In this document: in pieces, positions 19,201 to 25,827 of the stretch | How the letters are laid out: every line of letters starts with the position of its first letter | Position numbering within the stretch: position 1 is the stretch's first letter | NCBI RefSeq assembly: GCF_019024325.1 | Contig: NZ_JAFNJS010000001.1 | Coordinates: forward strand, 620,001 to 684,000 | Direction of reading: 5' to 3' | Length of the DNA: 64,000 bases | Source of the DNA: Falsiroseomonas tokyonensis | GTDB taxonomy: Bacteria; Pseudomonadota; Alphaproteobacteria; Acetobacterales; Acetobacteraceae | Made by a program: the position numbers and the translations under genes | Notes under the pieces: generated by a model | What the model was told of the DNA's origin: nothing | Database searches by the model: none | The model's input: only the letters and a program-made list of their open reading frames with translations

Positions 19201-22177
19201 TCTCCAGCCCCGCGCGCACCAGTCCGCGCACCAGGCGGTGCAGCGTAAAGGCGGCCTGCGGCGTCTCCGCCGACTGGGTGTCCAGCAGCCAGATGACGGG
19301 CGGGCGCGCGACATCCAGCGCCGCCACCGCCGCCTCCAGCGCCACCGCATCCTCCAGCGCGATGGCGGGCGCGGGCAGCGCCAAGCCGGGCGCCTCGCCC
19401 AACACCAGGTCCGGCCAGGCGGGCTCCGCGGGCAGCGTCGTCACCGTCACCCAATCCGGCACCATGCTGCGCGGCACCAGCCGAGGCGCCGCCGCCGCCG
19501 CCGCGCGCAGCTCCAGCCCGGACCAGCGCTGGCGGACCGTGCCCTTTGAATCCAGCAGCAGCACATCGACACGATCCGCCTCGCAAGGGCGCGCGTAGAT
19601 CCAGGCTTCGCCGGCCGGCGCCGCGCCAAACATCTCCAGCGCCGACAGCGCCGCCGGATAGCGCAGTGCCGCAGCGCCATCCCGCGCAGCCAGCGCCGCG
19701 ACAGCCACCTGGATCGCGGCGTCCGAAAGGCGTGGCGGCAGGCCGCAGGCATCGGGCGGCGCGGGCAGGCAGCCCAGCGCGCCATCGGGCAGCAGCCACA
19801 GCGTCTCGAAGCCGGGATAGCTCGGCCCGAGTTGCACCACGTCGCCGCCCGGCAGGTCACTGCGCGCGATGCGCTGCGTGGCGGCCCCGCGCAGCGCCGC
19901 GAGATCGACCGGCGCCGGCGCCCGCGCCACCGCGCCGAGTTTCGCGCGCGCGAAGGGGCGCGCTTCGTCTGCGGCGGAGAGGGTGCAGGCGCCGTCCTCG
20001 ATGGCCAGGTTCAGCGCCAGCGTGCCGCCTTCGGGCACGGTGGCCGTGCGCAGCCAGGCGATGTCATGCATCGCGCCACGAAAGGCGCCGGCGCGCGCCG
20101 CTTCCTGCCGCGCGAATTCAAGAAACAGCCCGGCATGCAGCACCGCCGCGCCACCCAGCAGATGGTCCCGCACCAGCGGATGGTCATGGGCCAGGCGCAG
20201 GGGCAGGCCCTGCGGCGCCGCGGCCCAATGCACTTCCGGCGCAAAGGGATAGCCGGGCAGGGCCAGGCTGCGGCGTGCGTTCGGGTACAGCGCGGCGCCA
20301 TCCAGCCGGGCGCCCGCGCACCACTGCGCCGCCTGCGTGGCAGGCGCGCCCATGGCGGGACGGCTGGCCGCATCGCGCGGCACCCGGGCCGCGTCGGCGG
20401 GTGTCACGGCATCCAGCGCAGCGAGGATCGCCGCGAGGTCCGGCGCCACGAAGGCGTGCCGGAAGGCCATGGCGCTGCGGCCGTCGATCAAGGTTCGGCA
20501 CACGTCGTCCAGCCGCGGCGCCGCCTGCGCGCGCAGCCAGACCGCCAGCCGCGCGGCGAGGCGTGGCAGGCCCTCCGCCGTGGCGGCGGAGAGCGCGACC
20601 AGCCAGGGCCCCCCCGCCACCGCGCGCGGCGCTACCGCCGGAGGTGACTCCAGCACGACATGCGCATTGGTGCCCGAGAGGCCGAAGGCGCTGACGGCGG
20701 CGCGCCGCAGCGGTTCCGTCCAGGGCAAGGCTTCGGCCGCCACGCGCAACGCGCTTCCAAAGCCGGCGCGTGGGTTTGGCGTGTCGTAGCCGATGCTCGG
20801 CAGCACCAGGCCGTCCCGCAGGCAGAGCACCGCCTTGATGAGGCCCGCAATGCCCGCGGCCTCCGACGTATGGCCGATATTCGACTTGATCGAGCCCAGC
20901 CAGGCCGGCGTGCCACGTTCCCCCAAAACCTCAGCGAGCGCCGCGACCTCGATCGGGTCGCCGAGCGGCGTGCCGGTGCCATGCGCCTCCACCAGCCCGA
21001 TGCTTTCGGGATCGATGCCCGCACGGTCCCAGACCTCGCGGATCAGCTCCGCCTGGGCGCGGCCATTGGGTGCGGTGATGCCGTTGCTGCGGCCATCCTG
21101 GTTGGTGCCGCTGGCGCGGATCACCGCCTCGATCCGGTCGCCATCCGCCAGCGCGCGGTCCAGCGGCTTCAGCACCACGGCCGCCGCCGCCTCCCCCACC
21201 GCGATGCCATCCGCTGTGGCATCGAAGCTGCGGCAACGACCGCCAGGGGAGAGCATGCCGATGCGGCCCATGGTGGCGAAGGACCGGTCGTCGAGGAACA
21301 GGCGCACGCCGCCGGCCAGGGCCATCTCCACCTCCCCGGCGCGGATCGCCTGGCAGGCGAGATGGACCGCAACGAGGGAGGCGGAGCAGGCGGTATCCAC
21401 CACCATCGCCGGGCCGCGCAGATCCAGCGCATAGGCGATGCGCGCGGCGAGCAGCGAGACCAGGTTGCCGGTCAGCCCGTGGCTCGATTCCTCCGCCACC
21501 AGCGACTCATGCCCTGCGCTCGCCGCGCCGGCAAAGACGCCGATGCGGCGGCCGCGCAGGCTTTCGGCCGGCAGCCCCGCATTCTCGAGCGCCAGCCAAC
21601 ATTCCTCCAGGAAAAGGCGCTGCTGCGGGTCCATCGCCGCAGCCTCGCGCGGCGAGATGCCGAAGAAGCCGGCGTCGAAGCGGTCGATGCCGGAGAGAAA
21701 ACCGGCTGCGGCATTGGGCGGGGCGGCGACGGGATGCGCCAGCCGGTCCGCCGGCATGGCGCCGACCAGCAGCGCACCCTCCGCCAACCGTTCCCGCAGC
21801 GTGACGATGTCGGGTGCCCCGGGGAAGCGGCCGGACATGCCGATGATGGCGATATCCGCCGAGCGCGCAGCGCGCTGCGCCACGGGTGCCACGATGGGCG
21901 GCGGCCGGATCTGCGTCGCCAGCGCCGCGAGCGAGGCATGCGCGAACAGCGTCTCCACGCCGAGGCTGAGCCCAAAATGGCGGTTCACGCGGTCGAGGAA
22001 GCGCACGGCGAGCAGCGAGGTGAGGCCCATCTCCGCAAAGGGCCGCGTCGCCTCGATGGTGTCGGGCGCCACGCCGAGGCTCTGCGCGAACAATCCGCGC
22101 AGCGTCTCCAGCACATCGCCGCCTTGCGGCGCGGATTGTTTCAGGGCGGCGAGGCGCCGGGCGTAGGCCGTGGTCAT
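7262..22177 (-). CDS. Polyketide synthase E: ACP | KS-DH-KR-MT-ACP | KS-DH-KR-ACP | KS-DH-KR-MT-ACP
   Basis: The 4971-residue modular PKS starts at ATG 22177, overlapping gene D by ATGA. The open frame up to 22930 is shadow inside D. Domains (approximate residues): ACP 20-90 (Ser54, GLTSLL) that completes D's module; KS 105-525 (Cys264); DH 665-890; KR 1090-1315; C-methyltransferase 1470-1690 (VEVGAGTG); ACP about 1745; KS 1805-2225 (Cys1963); DH with H2399 in HVVQGRRLLPG; KR about 2840 (YAAAN); ACP about 3120; KS from 3195 (Cys3372); DH about 3815; KR about 4215; C-MT about 4625; ACP about 4855. All three KS keep the Cys-His-His set. The first DH has His in place of the Pro of HxxxGxxxxP. 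No AT, ER or thioesterase is present. The predicted chemistry is a conjugated triene with two alpha-methyl groups. The C-terminal tail (DLASLLRRLEAGEIGYEDAM) could be a docking motif, so this may not be the last protein of the line. Confidence 0.95.
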   Translation of the reverse strand: MTTAYARRLAALKQSAPQGGDVLETLRGLFAQSLGVAPDTIEATRPFAEMGLTSLLAVRFLDRVNRHFGLSLGVETLFAHASLAALATQIRPPPIVAPVAQRAARSADIAIIGMSGRFPGAPDIVTLRERLAEGALLVGAMPADRLAHPVAAPPNAAAGFLSGIDRFDAGFFGISPREAAAMDPQQRLFLEECWLALENAGLPAESLRGRRIGVFAGAASAGHESLVAEESSHGLTGNLVSLLAARIAYALDLRGPAMVVDTACSASLVAVHLACQAIRAGEVEMALAGGVRLFLDDRSFATMGRIGMLSPGGRCRSFDATADGIAVGEAAAAVVLKPLDRALADGDRIEAVIRASGTNQDGRSNGITAPNGRAQAELIREVWDRAGIDPESIGLVEAHGTGTPLGDPIEVAALAEVLGERGTPAWLGSIKSNIGHTSEAAGIAGLIKAVLCLRDGLVLPSIGYDTPNPRAGFGSALRVAAEALPWTEPLRRAAVSAFGLSGTNAHVVLESPPAVAPRAVAGGPWLVALSAATAEGLPRLAARLAVWLRAQAAPRLDDVCRTLIDGRSAMAFRHAFVAPDLAAILAALDAVTPADAARVPRDAASRPAMGAPATQAAQWCAGARLDGAALYPNARRSLALPGYPFAPEVHWAAAPQGLPLRLAHDHPLVRDHLLGGAAVLHAGLFLEFARQEAARAGAFRGAMHDIAWLRTATVPEGGTLALNLAIEDGACTLSAADEARPFARAKLGAVARAPAPVDLAALRGAATQRIARSDLPGGDVVQLGPSYPGFETLWLLPDGALGCLPAPPDACGLPPRLSDAAIQVAVAALAARDGAAALRYPAALSALEMFGAAPAGEAWIYARPCEADRVDVLLLDSKGTVRQRWSGLELRAAAAAAPRLVPRSMVPDWVTVTTLPAEPAWPDLVLGEAPGLALPAPAIALEDAVALEAAVAALDVARPPVIWLLDTQSAETPQAAFTLHRLVRGLVRAGLETAAVQLRIVTAHAHCVTPQDAPRQPMAAVTEGLAKAIGVEFPAWRVAICDIDMAAPPAPLQIATEAGDSNGESIVLRGERRFRRVLRPATRTEGGALRQGGRYLVVGGMGRVGRVLCRILARDFGAKLVLLSRSPLDADRAAFLAKLGPEARYIAADIAAPGALEGIGPLDGVVQAVVDPVFGRCDRMSEAEFRAALHPKVHGLVALADWVAARPERPKLIVFSSIGAFAGFPGTAGQSAYCAACCFEASYALHLREALGLDSQVVHWGLWQHADLNPAMVSRLAAQGVDVQDAAASARALDGLLAAPQSVHAALSDAVWAAMGGPDAAAPAALAEAARAIVAPVAAQPNLHAAMDAHARALLAERLAEAGLLPAVGERLPRSRWSVASDQARLALALVEILARHGVLRAEGEDLLGLAVPDPQPAAAREAALLARDASPGMQAALALLRLCVAAVPDILAGRRAATEVLFPGGSTELVAPLYDGQPALVACNAMMAAASLAFARAQGAPLRIVEVGAGTGATTAPVLAALQAACVTFDYHVTDLSPALLRGAKARFGTAPGLHYTPLDISRDPAAQGFAEGTADLVLASDVLHATPDVAQSLRHVAALLRPGGVLLLNETTRAEDVATLTFGLLEGWWLAQDADRRLPHAPLLSIPCWAKALREAGFGAVEAVPAPGFGEADPPHAVLLARRGPHAAAAALARPTVARVPAAAMAPQGLQALLAECVGAALDLPAARIEADAPFGEIGVDSIVAPQIAEAVNDRLGIALRSTDLYNFGSLEALVRHIETRFPEVAGRLAAPAPIAAEPVAASDDAIAIIGISGRFPGAPDLPAFWEMLRTGRHAVREVDRFDLTPIRNRSNARWAALLEDHDRFDPLFFGISPAEAEAMEPQQRLLLEEGWRALEDAGLPPERLAGRSCGVFVGVSASNYVAAPAPAALQTLGGSVAILSARLSYLLDLQGPCFPVDTGCSSSLVALHLAAESLRRGESEVALAAGVSCNIISPHLFLYLSDSGMASPTGRCHSFDDAADGFVPGEGVGCLVLKRLSDARRDGDRIHAVLRGSGTNQDGRTSGLTAPSATSQTALELQVYRQAGIDPATIGMVEAHGTGTKLGDPIEVAALTDAFGQFTAQKQFCALGSVKTNIGHCMAAAGMAGVAKAVLALRHRAIPPSLNFGRPNRHIEFAATPFFVNTTLRDWDAPSPGVPRRAAISSFGFSGSNAHVVIEEAPAAEAATPAAPGGRVVPVSARSAAALEQLLRDLADGLEAAPQPLADVAAMLALRRGHFRHRRAVVAQHESELPTLLREAAARAAREAEPGVNPIPAIAAAWDAGSAATAEDLAALAALHEAGARIDWAPLADGRRPVLDLPGHPFFRQRYWAFDAMAGFAVPAAGDLVLDDSLPLLRDHVVQGRRLLPGTATLDMLRQVALGASTGTLREIAWLAPALPGMTLRAAAEGEGCSVSSAGRVLARAAVDRAPPAASPPLDLAALAARCGQAMTGEDCYAAFTRLGFAYGPALQVLAELRLGEGETLAHLRPGAGLDAATLDGALQAAALIGLEAAGAAQGDRFVPAGLEALEIHAIPAAGTPLRAHAILRADATAAAPGFDITLAEETGRLLAVLRGLRARRLPAEVSSSIGTLAFVPDWQESPLSAGTLPDGALLLLARDAALADALRAALPAGRRLTLARPEHDFDPSDAESCAALLDRVAPAMVVNALRLGASPAEGLGQALATMGVEEGARLLFLLARTVRPMALLHLEPAADGAAGSAAVALLRSAVAENGGLRARVLRMAQPTAAALLEELAEPWPEVAEIRRDGAGRTVLGRVPATLAESPPGWVRAGSTWLVTGGQGGLGLALARHLAAQGAARIALLSRGAPDAAALALVEQAGAVALHLQADVADPVALRAALARLRRQFGPLHGVAHVAGVLHDDLLARQAPQDFDAVLAPKAAGVVALDQLTANEPLDAFLLFSSTAAALGVPGQGAYAAANGFLGGFAAQRQARVAAGLRQGATLAVDWPLWQGGGMAPPAEVAAELDRQLGLLPMPQAEGFRVLGAALALGVPHLLVLHGRTDRLGAALRPVQRPPAAAAGPVEASEVIAYLARLLEEVIHLPPDRLDADERLEEYGLDSIGIMRLNARLEVDLGDVSKTLFFEHRTVRDLAARLLRDHGAALGALLAPGVAAAPPPVAEALPAPRAVAARGSGDIAIIGIAGSYPMAPDLDIFWENLREGRDAITEIPPERWPIEGFWDADRARPETSYTKWGGFLADADCFDARFFGISPVEADSLDPQARKFLETCWAALEDAGRTRATLFDGDPAPERRRGGVFVGVMNGDYALLGPEEAARGNLIGPNASYWNIANRVSWILDLHGPSLALDTACSASLSAIHAACQALRAGECSVALAGGVNLILHPSRHWILSKSGFAASDGRCRSFGVGGDGYVPGEGVGAVLLKPLERALADGDRIHAVIKGSALNHGGRSGGFTVPDPAAQGALVAEALERAGTPPASISYIEAHGTGTALGDPVEVAGLGRAFAGLPEGSLPIGSVKSNIGHLEAAAGIAGLTKVVLQLRHGMLAPSLHAEVLNPDLGLSRTPLHVQHQAAPWLATNGPRRAGISSFGAGGANAHLVVEEAPPVVPAPMVAGPFLVPLSAATEPALRRVAASLAAWLQAHPDAGPADVARTLQTGREAMRFRAAFLAGTVAELRSGFEAIAAGQGFAEGEVKRDAGGPAPDGDLAALARAWAKGSAKPDWDALAPGRRPPISLPGISFEKRRCWVKVTPRGAPAKPALALPPGIELGVADAQRKHVIGIAADAPVLAEHRVGGASILPGALLLALGLRAGGARALAEWRFLRPADAAAMAAGLSLQLEEGRIAIEAGARLAEGRVATGAPAATVLVAAEDCPQRIDGAAAYALLAGAGADYAGGFRRLLSIQRGAEAAIATLAPGAADWAEALDAAFQITFALLPEEAQAGGYLPAALGRLDILGEPQAVTRILGRRRSAEAGEIVLDLVLEDAAGAPQAILHGFVARRAAALPALEAWHAVWDPVPMPEATAPLRAPVLLAPFANAALAARLGAVLGVAPDTALPDLGTDAVWLLVGGVEDSAAQLEAAVLHLAALVRDLAARPAPPRLVVVTSGAQRARPGEKPCPLAAALAAFSRAAAREQPELRLALLDVDPADVEAPALLPALAAPGADLALRDGVALRRGFGALDLPASPAPAEGVVLIAGGAGGLGRALAEHLAERGARVVLLGRRVPSAAVAETLARGAGRILHLRADLAQPAALEAALAEAVARCGPITTVVHAAMDLREGRVLAQADADIAAVLAPKTTGLANLLAALARQEAGGAPARLVVFSSANAETANPGQAAYAAASAFADAFALRQDRPVLVLDWGFWGEVGAVATAAHRTSLARIGVHPIGTAEGLSLLFRALAAPGLDRVMPLRISDRVAAELRADATRRLAVPAEPPLRLLPAARAAAEAVQAEGGAVLRGAAEGFGAINRHATALARATLSAAGFPKAIAPQKRLEAAVQAMLAKAEPLDAVALAAQAEDLLARDPAAAPYLRLLQACTKSLPAVLTGEVDANAVLFPGGSFDLVAPIYAGNPVVDHLQHMLAQAVAAAVAARPGPVRILEVGAGTGGTTRFVLRALAPFADHVDYLFTDIGPAFLEQAEREWRAEAPFLRTARLDISAAPAAQGMVPRSFDIVIAANVLHATPRIAVTLANLHALLRPGGLVAINEATAAQDFNTLTFGLTRGWWLFGDPEARLPHAPLLDLPRWRNSLAAAGFCGVTALGDPALQCILLAEADGFGRTAPAVETPRVVTQPQRMDDGIEERLRITVAEALRLALEEVEPEASFSEYGADSIISVELVRRVNEVFGIDLKTTALFTYATVRELAAYIRLEHGAAGPAEAEQSDVADRIAGSRERTDRLRSLIRRRMEASAEPPPPDPGASDLASLLRRLEAGEIGYEDAMEMRVTDA

Positions 22178-25100
22178 GAAGCCTCCATGGCGGCACGGTT
22201 TTGCGCGGCGGATGCGGCCGGGTCGGGGGCGGCGGTGACCAGGACGTAGGAGACCAGCCCCTCGCGCAGCGCCACGCCGAACCCGTCCCAGGAGCGTTGC
22301 ACGGCGGCGGCCAGCGGCATGGAAGCGGCGCGCGCGGTGCCGCGGGCCGCCACCGCCTCCTGCCCCAGCATCGCATCCAGTTCGGGATCGGTGAGGAAAT
22401 TCGCGATCTCGATCGAGATGTCGATCCAGTCGCGGATGGCGATGCCGTGCCGCGCCAGCAGCGCCGCATAGCTGTCGCGGTCCGGGGTGAAGGCGCCGAG
22501 CTCCGGCAGGTCGATCGGCGCCACGGTATTGGCAACGCAATCGGCCAGCAGCAGCAGCCCCGCCGGCTTCGACAAATGCGTCGCGATATTGCGGAACAGC
22601 GCATCTTTGTCGCGGATGTGGTGCGCCACCTCGAAGCCGAGGATGAGGTCGTAGGGCCCGCCCGGAAAGCCATCGCCGGCGCTGTCGCGGTGATGGATGG
22701 CGACACGCTCGGCAAGTCCCCGCGCCGCGACGCGCGCCTGCCCGGCGGCGGCCTGGGCGGCGGAGATGGTGCAGCCATCGGCCCGCAGATGCGGATGCGC
22801 GGCGGCCAGCGCCATCAGGTCCGTGGCCAGGCCGCAGCCGAAATCCAGCACGCGCCGGACGCGGGTGAAATCGACGGGGGCGAAGAGCACGGCGCGCATC
22901 TCGCGCTGCGCCTGTTGCAGAAGGCGCCAATGCGCCGGGTTCGCCGCCGGGTCCTGGAAACAGCGTGTCCAGGAGAATCCCGGCACGATTTTTTCAAACG
23001 GCGCAAGCGTCAGGAAGACCTCGTCATCGCCCACCGCCTCCGCCCGCGTGACGAAATCGTAGAAGGTCGCGACGGCGCCGGCTGGCTTTTCGAAGAGCGG
23101 GAAGTGCATGCGCCGCGGCGGCGCCACAGGCATGGGCACGCGGCGTCCCTCCACGGGCGGGGCGGGCGGCGGGCCGGCGGGCGTCGGTTCGGGCTGCGCC
23201 TCACGCAACACCTCATGCAGCGCCGCGACATCGGCGAGCGGCGGGCTGCGCCAGCGCCAGGCGCCGCGCGGGCGGGTGGCGAGGGTGGCGGCGATATCGG
23301 CCAGGGTCGCCGTGGTCTCCGCGCACCAATCGCGCAGTCGCGCCAGCAGCGCGCGCAGCGTCTCGGCATCCGGCGCCGTGACCTCGATCGTCACCGGCGC
23401 GGGCGGCACGGCACGCTGGGCTGCAGCGGGCGCGGCTTCCAGCACCAGATCCGCATTCACGCCGCCGAGCCCATAGCCATGCACCAGCACCGCGCCGCCT
23501 TGCCAGGGCGCCGTCGCATCGGCGAAGCGCAGCGGGCTCGCTTCGCCATCGAAGGTCTCGGGCGGCGTTGGCGGATGCGGCAGCGGCGGCAGCGTGCCAT
23601 GGCGCAGCATCAGCGCCGCCTTGATCGCTGCCGCGATTCCCCCCGCTGCATCCAGCGACCCGATCAGCGGCTTTGCGCTGCCCACCGCCACGCTGCCGGG
23701 CGCGCGGCCCGCCAGCGCCTGTTCCAGCGCGCGCACCTCCGCCAGATCACCCGCCGGCGTGCCCGCGCCATGCGCCTCGACATAGGCGATGTCGCTAGCG
23801 GCAAGGCCGGCCGCGCGGATCGCCTGGCCGATGCAGGCCGCCTGGCTTCGCACGCCCGGCAGGGTCAGCGACCCGCTGCGCGCGCCGCCGTGGTTCACCG
23901 CGGAACCACGCAGCACCGCCTGCACCGGGTCACCATCGCGCAGCGCATCGGCCAGCGGCTTCAGCACCAGCGCGCCGACGCCCTCTCCGCGCACCTGCCC
24001 ATCCGCGGTGGCATCGAAGGCGCGGCAGGCGCCGCTCGGCGAGAGGATGCCGAGCTTGGCCAGCGCCGCCGATTCCGCATCCGACAGCAGCAGGCTCACC
24101 CCCGCCGCCACCGCCACGCCGCATTCCCCCGCCCGCAGCGCCGCCGCAGCACGATGGATGGCCACAAGGCCGGAGGAGCAGGCGGTGTCCACGCGCTCGC
24201 TCGGCCCCGACCAGTCGAAGAGGTAGGAGATGCGGTTCGCGGCCATGGAGGGCACACGGCCCGTGATCGCCACGCCATCCGCCTCGCCCGCCGCATGTTC
24301 CGCAAAACTGGTGGAGTAGAAGGCGGCAAAGATTCCCGTTTCGCTGCCGCGCAGTTTCGTGACGTCCAGCGCCGCATCCTGCAAGGCGGCGTCGGTCGTC
24401 TCCAGCAGCAGGCGCTGATGCGGGTCCATCGCCGCGGCCTCGGCAGGGGCGATGCCGAAGCGCGCGGCATCGAAGCCCTCGACGTCGTCCAGAAATCCCC
24501 CGCGTGGCAAGGCCGTGCCGCGGCCATGTGGCGGCGGTGCCAACGCGCTGCGCCCTTCCGCGATCTGCGCCCAATAGGCCTCCACATCCGGCGCGCCGGG
24601 AAAGCGGCAGGCCATGCCGATGATGGCGATCGGCGCATCCGCGGCGACCGCAGCCGCCGCGGGCTGGTGCATCGCCCCCATCGGCGCGGCCAGTCGCGCG
24701 AGATGCGGCAGCCCCTCCAGCAGCAGGGATTCGGGCACGCCGAAATCCACAAGGCAGGCGACCTCGTCGACGCCGGCGCGCACCACGCGGGCCAGCAGCG
24801 GCGCGCAATCCTCCGGCGTGCCGAACAGCGCGGCGCCGCGCGCATAACGTTCCGCGGCAAAACCCGTCATCTGCTCGCGCTGTTCCGGCGTCAGCAGCCG
24901 GCCGGCCGCATGCGCCATGCGCTGGCTTTCCAGCGCGCCGCGCACATAGTTTCGGAACGGCGCGCGGGCGGCGTCGCGCACCATCGCGCCATCCTCATGC
25001 ACCAGCGTGTGCAGCATCAGCGTCACCAGCCCGGCATCATGCCCCGCCGCCGCCCGCGCCGCGCGGTAGCGTGCGATCTTCGGCGGCAGGTCGTCCAGCT

Positions 25101-25827
25101 CCGTGCCGATCAGCATGGTCAGCAGGTTCGCACCCATGGCGCCGGCGCGGGCAAAACTCTCGGGATTGCCGGTGGAGGAAATCCACACGGGCAGTTCCGC
25201 CTGCACCGGCCGCGGCAGCAGGCGCACCGGTGTCGGCTGGCCCTCGGGCCCGGCGAATTCCACCGCCTCCCCACGCCACAGCCGGCGCACCTCCTCCACC
25301 CGCCGCTGCAGCAGTGCCGTGCGATCCGCGAAATTCTGGGGTGCCAGCACGAAGTCGCGCGGATTCCAGCCGCTGCCGAAGGCGATGTCGACGCGGCCGT
25401 TCGAGAGGTTGTCCACCATGGCCCAGCGTTCGGCCACCGCGACGGGATGGTGCAGCGGCAGCACCACGCTGCCGGCGCGCAGCCGGATGCGCCGCGTCTG
25501 GGTGGCCAGCGCCGCCGCCAGAACCGAAGGCTCCGGATAGGGCCCGCCAAAGGGCGAAAAGTGCCGCTCCGGCAGCCACAGCGCCGGGAAGCCGAGCTCA
25601 TCCGCGCGCCGTGCCGCCGCCAGCAGCGTGGCGTAGAGGTCCGGGCGCGGCGCCTCCGACGCCTCGGCCGAGAAGAACATCAGGGTGAAGTCGAGCTGCC
25701 CCGGGGCGCGCCGCGTCGCCACCGACGCCTCCCGCGCCCGGAAGGCGCCGGGCCGCAGCGCAGGTGCCTGGCGCGCCTGCCAGAGCCGCGTCGCCTCCTC
25801 CGCCAGTCGCTGGCGCTCCGCGCTCAT
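22174..25827 (-). CDS. Polyketide synthase D: luciferase-like monooxygenase - non-elongating KS - O-methyltransferase
   Basis: This 1217-residue protein lacks a carrier domain, which is supplied by the N-terminal ACP of E. Residues 40-375 are an FMN-dependent luciferase-like monooxygenase of the secondary-metabolite (MupA/Atu3671) group, with LPERHFSPFGG, SVVLPLHHPVAVAE and FGSGWNPRDFVLAPQNFADR blocks. Residues 395-840 are a KS with Cys550 (VDTACSS) and His686 (EAHGAGT), but the third catalytic position reads LIGSLDAAGG, Ser724 in place of His, marking a KS0 that passes chains on without extending them. Residues 960-1200 are a SAM methyltransferase (DFGCGLATDL, FEVAHHI, SIEIANFL) of the O-methylating PKS type, unlike the C-methyltransferases elsewhere. 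The preceding module ends in KR, so a beta-hydroxyl is available for methylation. The position oxidised by the LLM is unknown. Confidence 0.93.
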   Translation of the reverse strand: MSAERQRLAEEATRLWQARQAPALRPGAFRAREASVATRRAPGQLDFTLMFFSAEASEAPRPDLYATLLAAARRADELGFPALWLPERHFSPFGGPYPEPSVLAAALATQTRRIRLRAGSVVLPLHHPVAVAERWAMVDNLSNGRVDIAFGSGWNPRDFVLAPQNFADRTALLQRRVEEVRRLWRGEAVEFAGPEGQPTPVRLLPRPVQAELPVWISSTGNPESFARAGAMGANLLTMLIGTELDDLPPKIARYRAARAAAGHDAGLVTLMLHTLVHEDGAMVRDAARAPFRNYVRGALESQRMAHAAGRLLTPEQREQMTGFAAERYARGAALFGTPEDCAPLLARVVRAGVDEVACLVDFGVPESLLLEGLPHLARLAAPMGAMHQPAAAAVAADAPIAIIGMACRFPGAPDVEAYWAQIAEGRSALAPPPHGRGTALPRGGFLDDVEGFDAARFGIAPAEAAAMDPHQRLLLETTDAALQDAALDVTKLRGSETGIFAAFYSTSFAEHAAGEADGVAITGRVPSMAANRISYLFDWSGPSERVDTACSSGLVAIHRAAAALRAGECGVAVAAGVSLLLSDAESAALAKLGILSPSGACRAFDATADGQVRGEGVGALVLKPLADALRDGDPVQAVLRGSAVNHGGARSGSLTLPGVRSQAACIGQAIRAAGLAASDIAYVEAHGAGTPAGDLAEVRALEQALAGRAPGSVAVGSAKPLIGSLDAAGGIAAAIKAALMLRHGTLPPLPHPPTPPETFDGEASPLRFADATAPWQGGAVLVHGYGLGGVNADLVLEAAPAAAQRAVPPAPVTIEVTAPDAETLRALLARLRDWCAETTATLADIAATLATRPRGAWRWRSPPLADVAALHEVLREAQPEPTPAGPPPAPPVEGRRVPMPVAPPRRMHFPLFEKPAGAVATFYDFVTRAEAVGDDEVFLTLAPFEKIVPGFSWTRCFQDPAANPAHWRLLQQAQREMRAVLFAPVDFTRVRRVLDFGCGLATDLMALAAAHPHLRADGCTISAAQAAAGQARVAARGLAERVAIHHRDSAGDGFPGGPYDLILGFEVAHHIRDKDALFRNIATHLSKPAGLLLLADCVANTVAPIDLPELGAFTPDRDSYAALLARHGIAIRDWIDISIEIANFLTDPELDAMLGQEAVAARGTARAASMPLAAAVQRSWDGFGVALREGLVSYVLVTAAPDPAASAAQNRAAMEAS

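Noticed and set aside
22178-22930. Upstream extensions of PKS E (to 22930), C (to 39779), B (to 48532), ECH1 (to 4045) and HMGS (to 5628)
   Set aside because: Each extension lies inside the preceding gene in another frame and is low-complexity. The internal starts chosen give family-typical N-termini and short overlaps.
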